From contig CAKPAA010000005.1 of the NCBI GenBank assembly GCA_934132775.1, forward strand, positions 39,066 through 103,065: DNA of 64,000 bases, given 5' to 3'. Numbering within the stretch: position 1 is the first letter of the stretch; every line of letters starts with the position of its first letter. Below the pieces are notes generated by a model that saw only the letters and a program-made list of their open reading frames with translations, was not told where the DNA came from and did no database searches. This document shows, in pieces, positions 63,778-64,000 of this stretch. The translations under genes were made by a program, and so were the position numbers. The stretch is from an uncultured Clostridia bacterium (GTDB lineage Bacteria > Bacillota > Clostridia > TANB77 > UBA1234).

Positions 63778-64000
63778 CTATTTGATATTCCAAGCAGACG
63801 ATGCTGTTTCTCCACCCTTGCCGGTTTCTTCCAAATTTAGGAGCTTAGAGCTTATAGAAACTACGGGACGAAGCCCCCACGAAGGCGTGCCCACGCCGCC
63901 AGTCGAATTGACTGAGCCGCTCCCGTCGACGTTGGTAGTATAAGCCGTGCGTAAGCCATAGTAGGCATTGGCATTCTCAGAGTACAAGTAGACATACGGC
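63778..64000 (-). CDS. DGR target protein, C-terminal part
   Basis: The last ~74 codons of a protein that continues past base 64000. The visible sequence (SPYVYLYSENANAYYGLRTA and on to SSAWNIK) is the end of a C-type-lectin or FGE-like domain and carries the variable repeat. Residues at the template Asn columns are Tyr, Tyr, Tyr, Asp, Ser, Gly, Gly, Gly. The protein shares its C terminus with the pilin-like protein encoded at 19.9 kb, so it may also have a pilin-like N terminus. Confidence 0.88.
   Translation of the reverse strand, partial: PYVYLYSENANAYYGLRTAYTTNVDGSGSVNSTGGVGTPSWGLRPVVSISSKLLNLEETGKGGETASSAWNIK
63855..64000 (-). repeat. DGR variable repeat (VR), cut by the window edge
   Basis: The segment matches the TR over 63861-64000 with 11 substitutions, 8 A-to-G and 3 A-to-T on the coding strand. 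All fall in the first two positions of eight AAC codons. One further C-to-T difference (63860) lies beyond the GC-rich 3' boundary. Confidence 0.93.

Overview
This window is low-GC Firmicutes chromosome, most likely from an uncultured, spore-forming Clostridia. The grounds are AT-rich coding DNA, strong AGGAGG-type ribosome sites with frequent TTG/GTG starts, sporulation genes (yqfC, yqfD, ytvI-like, a PdaA-type deacetylase), SLH-domain surface protein, a glycine tRNA synthetase of the single-chain type, and typical Firmicutes gene order. Almost everything lies on the minus strand. No tRNA, rRNA, IS element or CRISPR array was seen.

Layout. 1-2.2 kb: MMPL transporter (cut by the window edge), its TetR regulator and a small orphan. 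2.5-5.2 kb: hisS and a LexA-box-controlled Y-family polymerase. 5.2-9.1 kb: an empty structured region, a secreted protein, an ECF sigma/anti-sigma pair and an Smr-domain protein. 9.1-18.2 kb: tgt-queA, typA, rpsA, two ankyrin proteins, plsC and cmk. 18.3-28.4 kb: an Rpn-type nuclease, a pilin-like variable surface protein, a 1826-residue secreted protein and an SLH protein. 28.5-39.7 kb: membrane proteins, an AbiEi antitoxin with a decayed partner, ppdK, a plus-strand cluster of five small membrane proteins, an ATP-grasp enzyme, glyQS and a peptidase E. 39.7-49.4 kb: a glycosyltransferase pair, then the recO-yqzL-era-cdd-ybeY-yqfD-yqfC cluster and a deacetylase. 49.5-60.8 kb: a soluble GHKL kinase, ligA, pgsA-rimO-ftsY, an acetyltransferase, an Abi_2 (HEPN) protein between two structured repeats, and a two-component operon.

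The most important system is at the right end (61.1-64.0 kb): a complete-looking diversity-generating retroelement (DGR). It has a DGR-type reverse transcriptase (IGNMTSQ and YQDD motifs), a template repeat, an Avd-like four-helix protein, a MutS-N-like accessory protein, and the 3' end of a target gene carrying a variable repeat. Over the 140 bp that can be compared, template and variable repeats differ at 11 positions, and every one is an adenine in the template strand. A second protein with the same C-terminal fold, on a type IV pilin-like N terminus, is encoded 42 kb away at 19.9-21.4 kb. It is probably a second DGR target, though not one templated by the repeat seen here.

A second unusual locus is the Abi_2 gene at 56.6-57.5 kb. 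It lies between two 42-nt repeats whose six stem differences form three compensatory base-pair changes. This suggests a structured RNA made together with the HEPN protein, in the manner of an RNA antitoxin.
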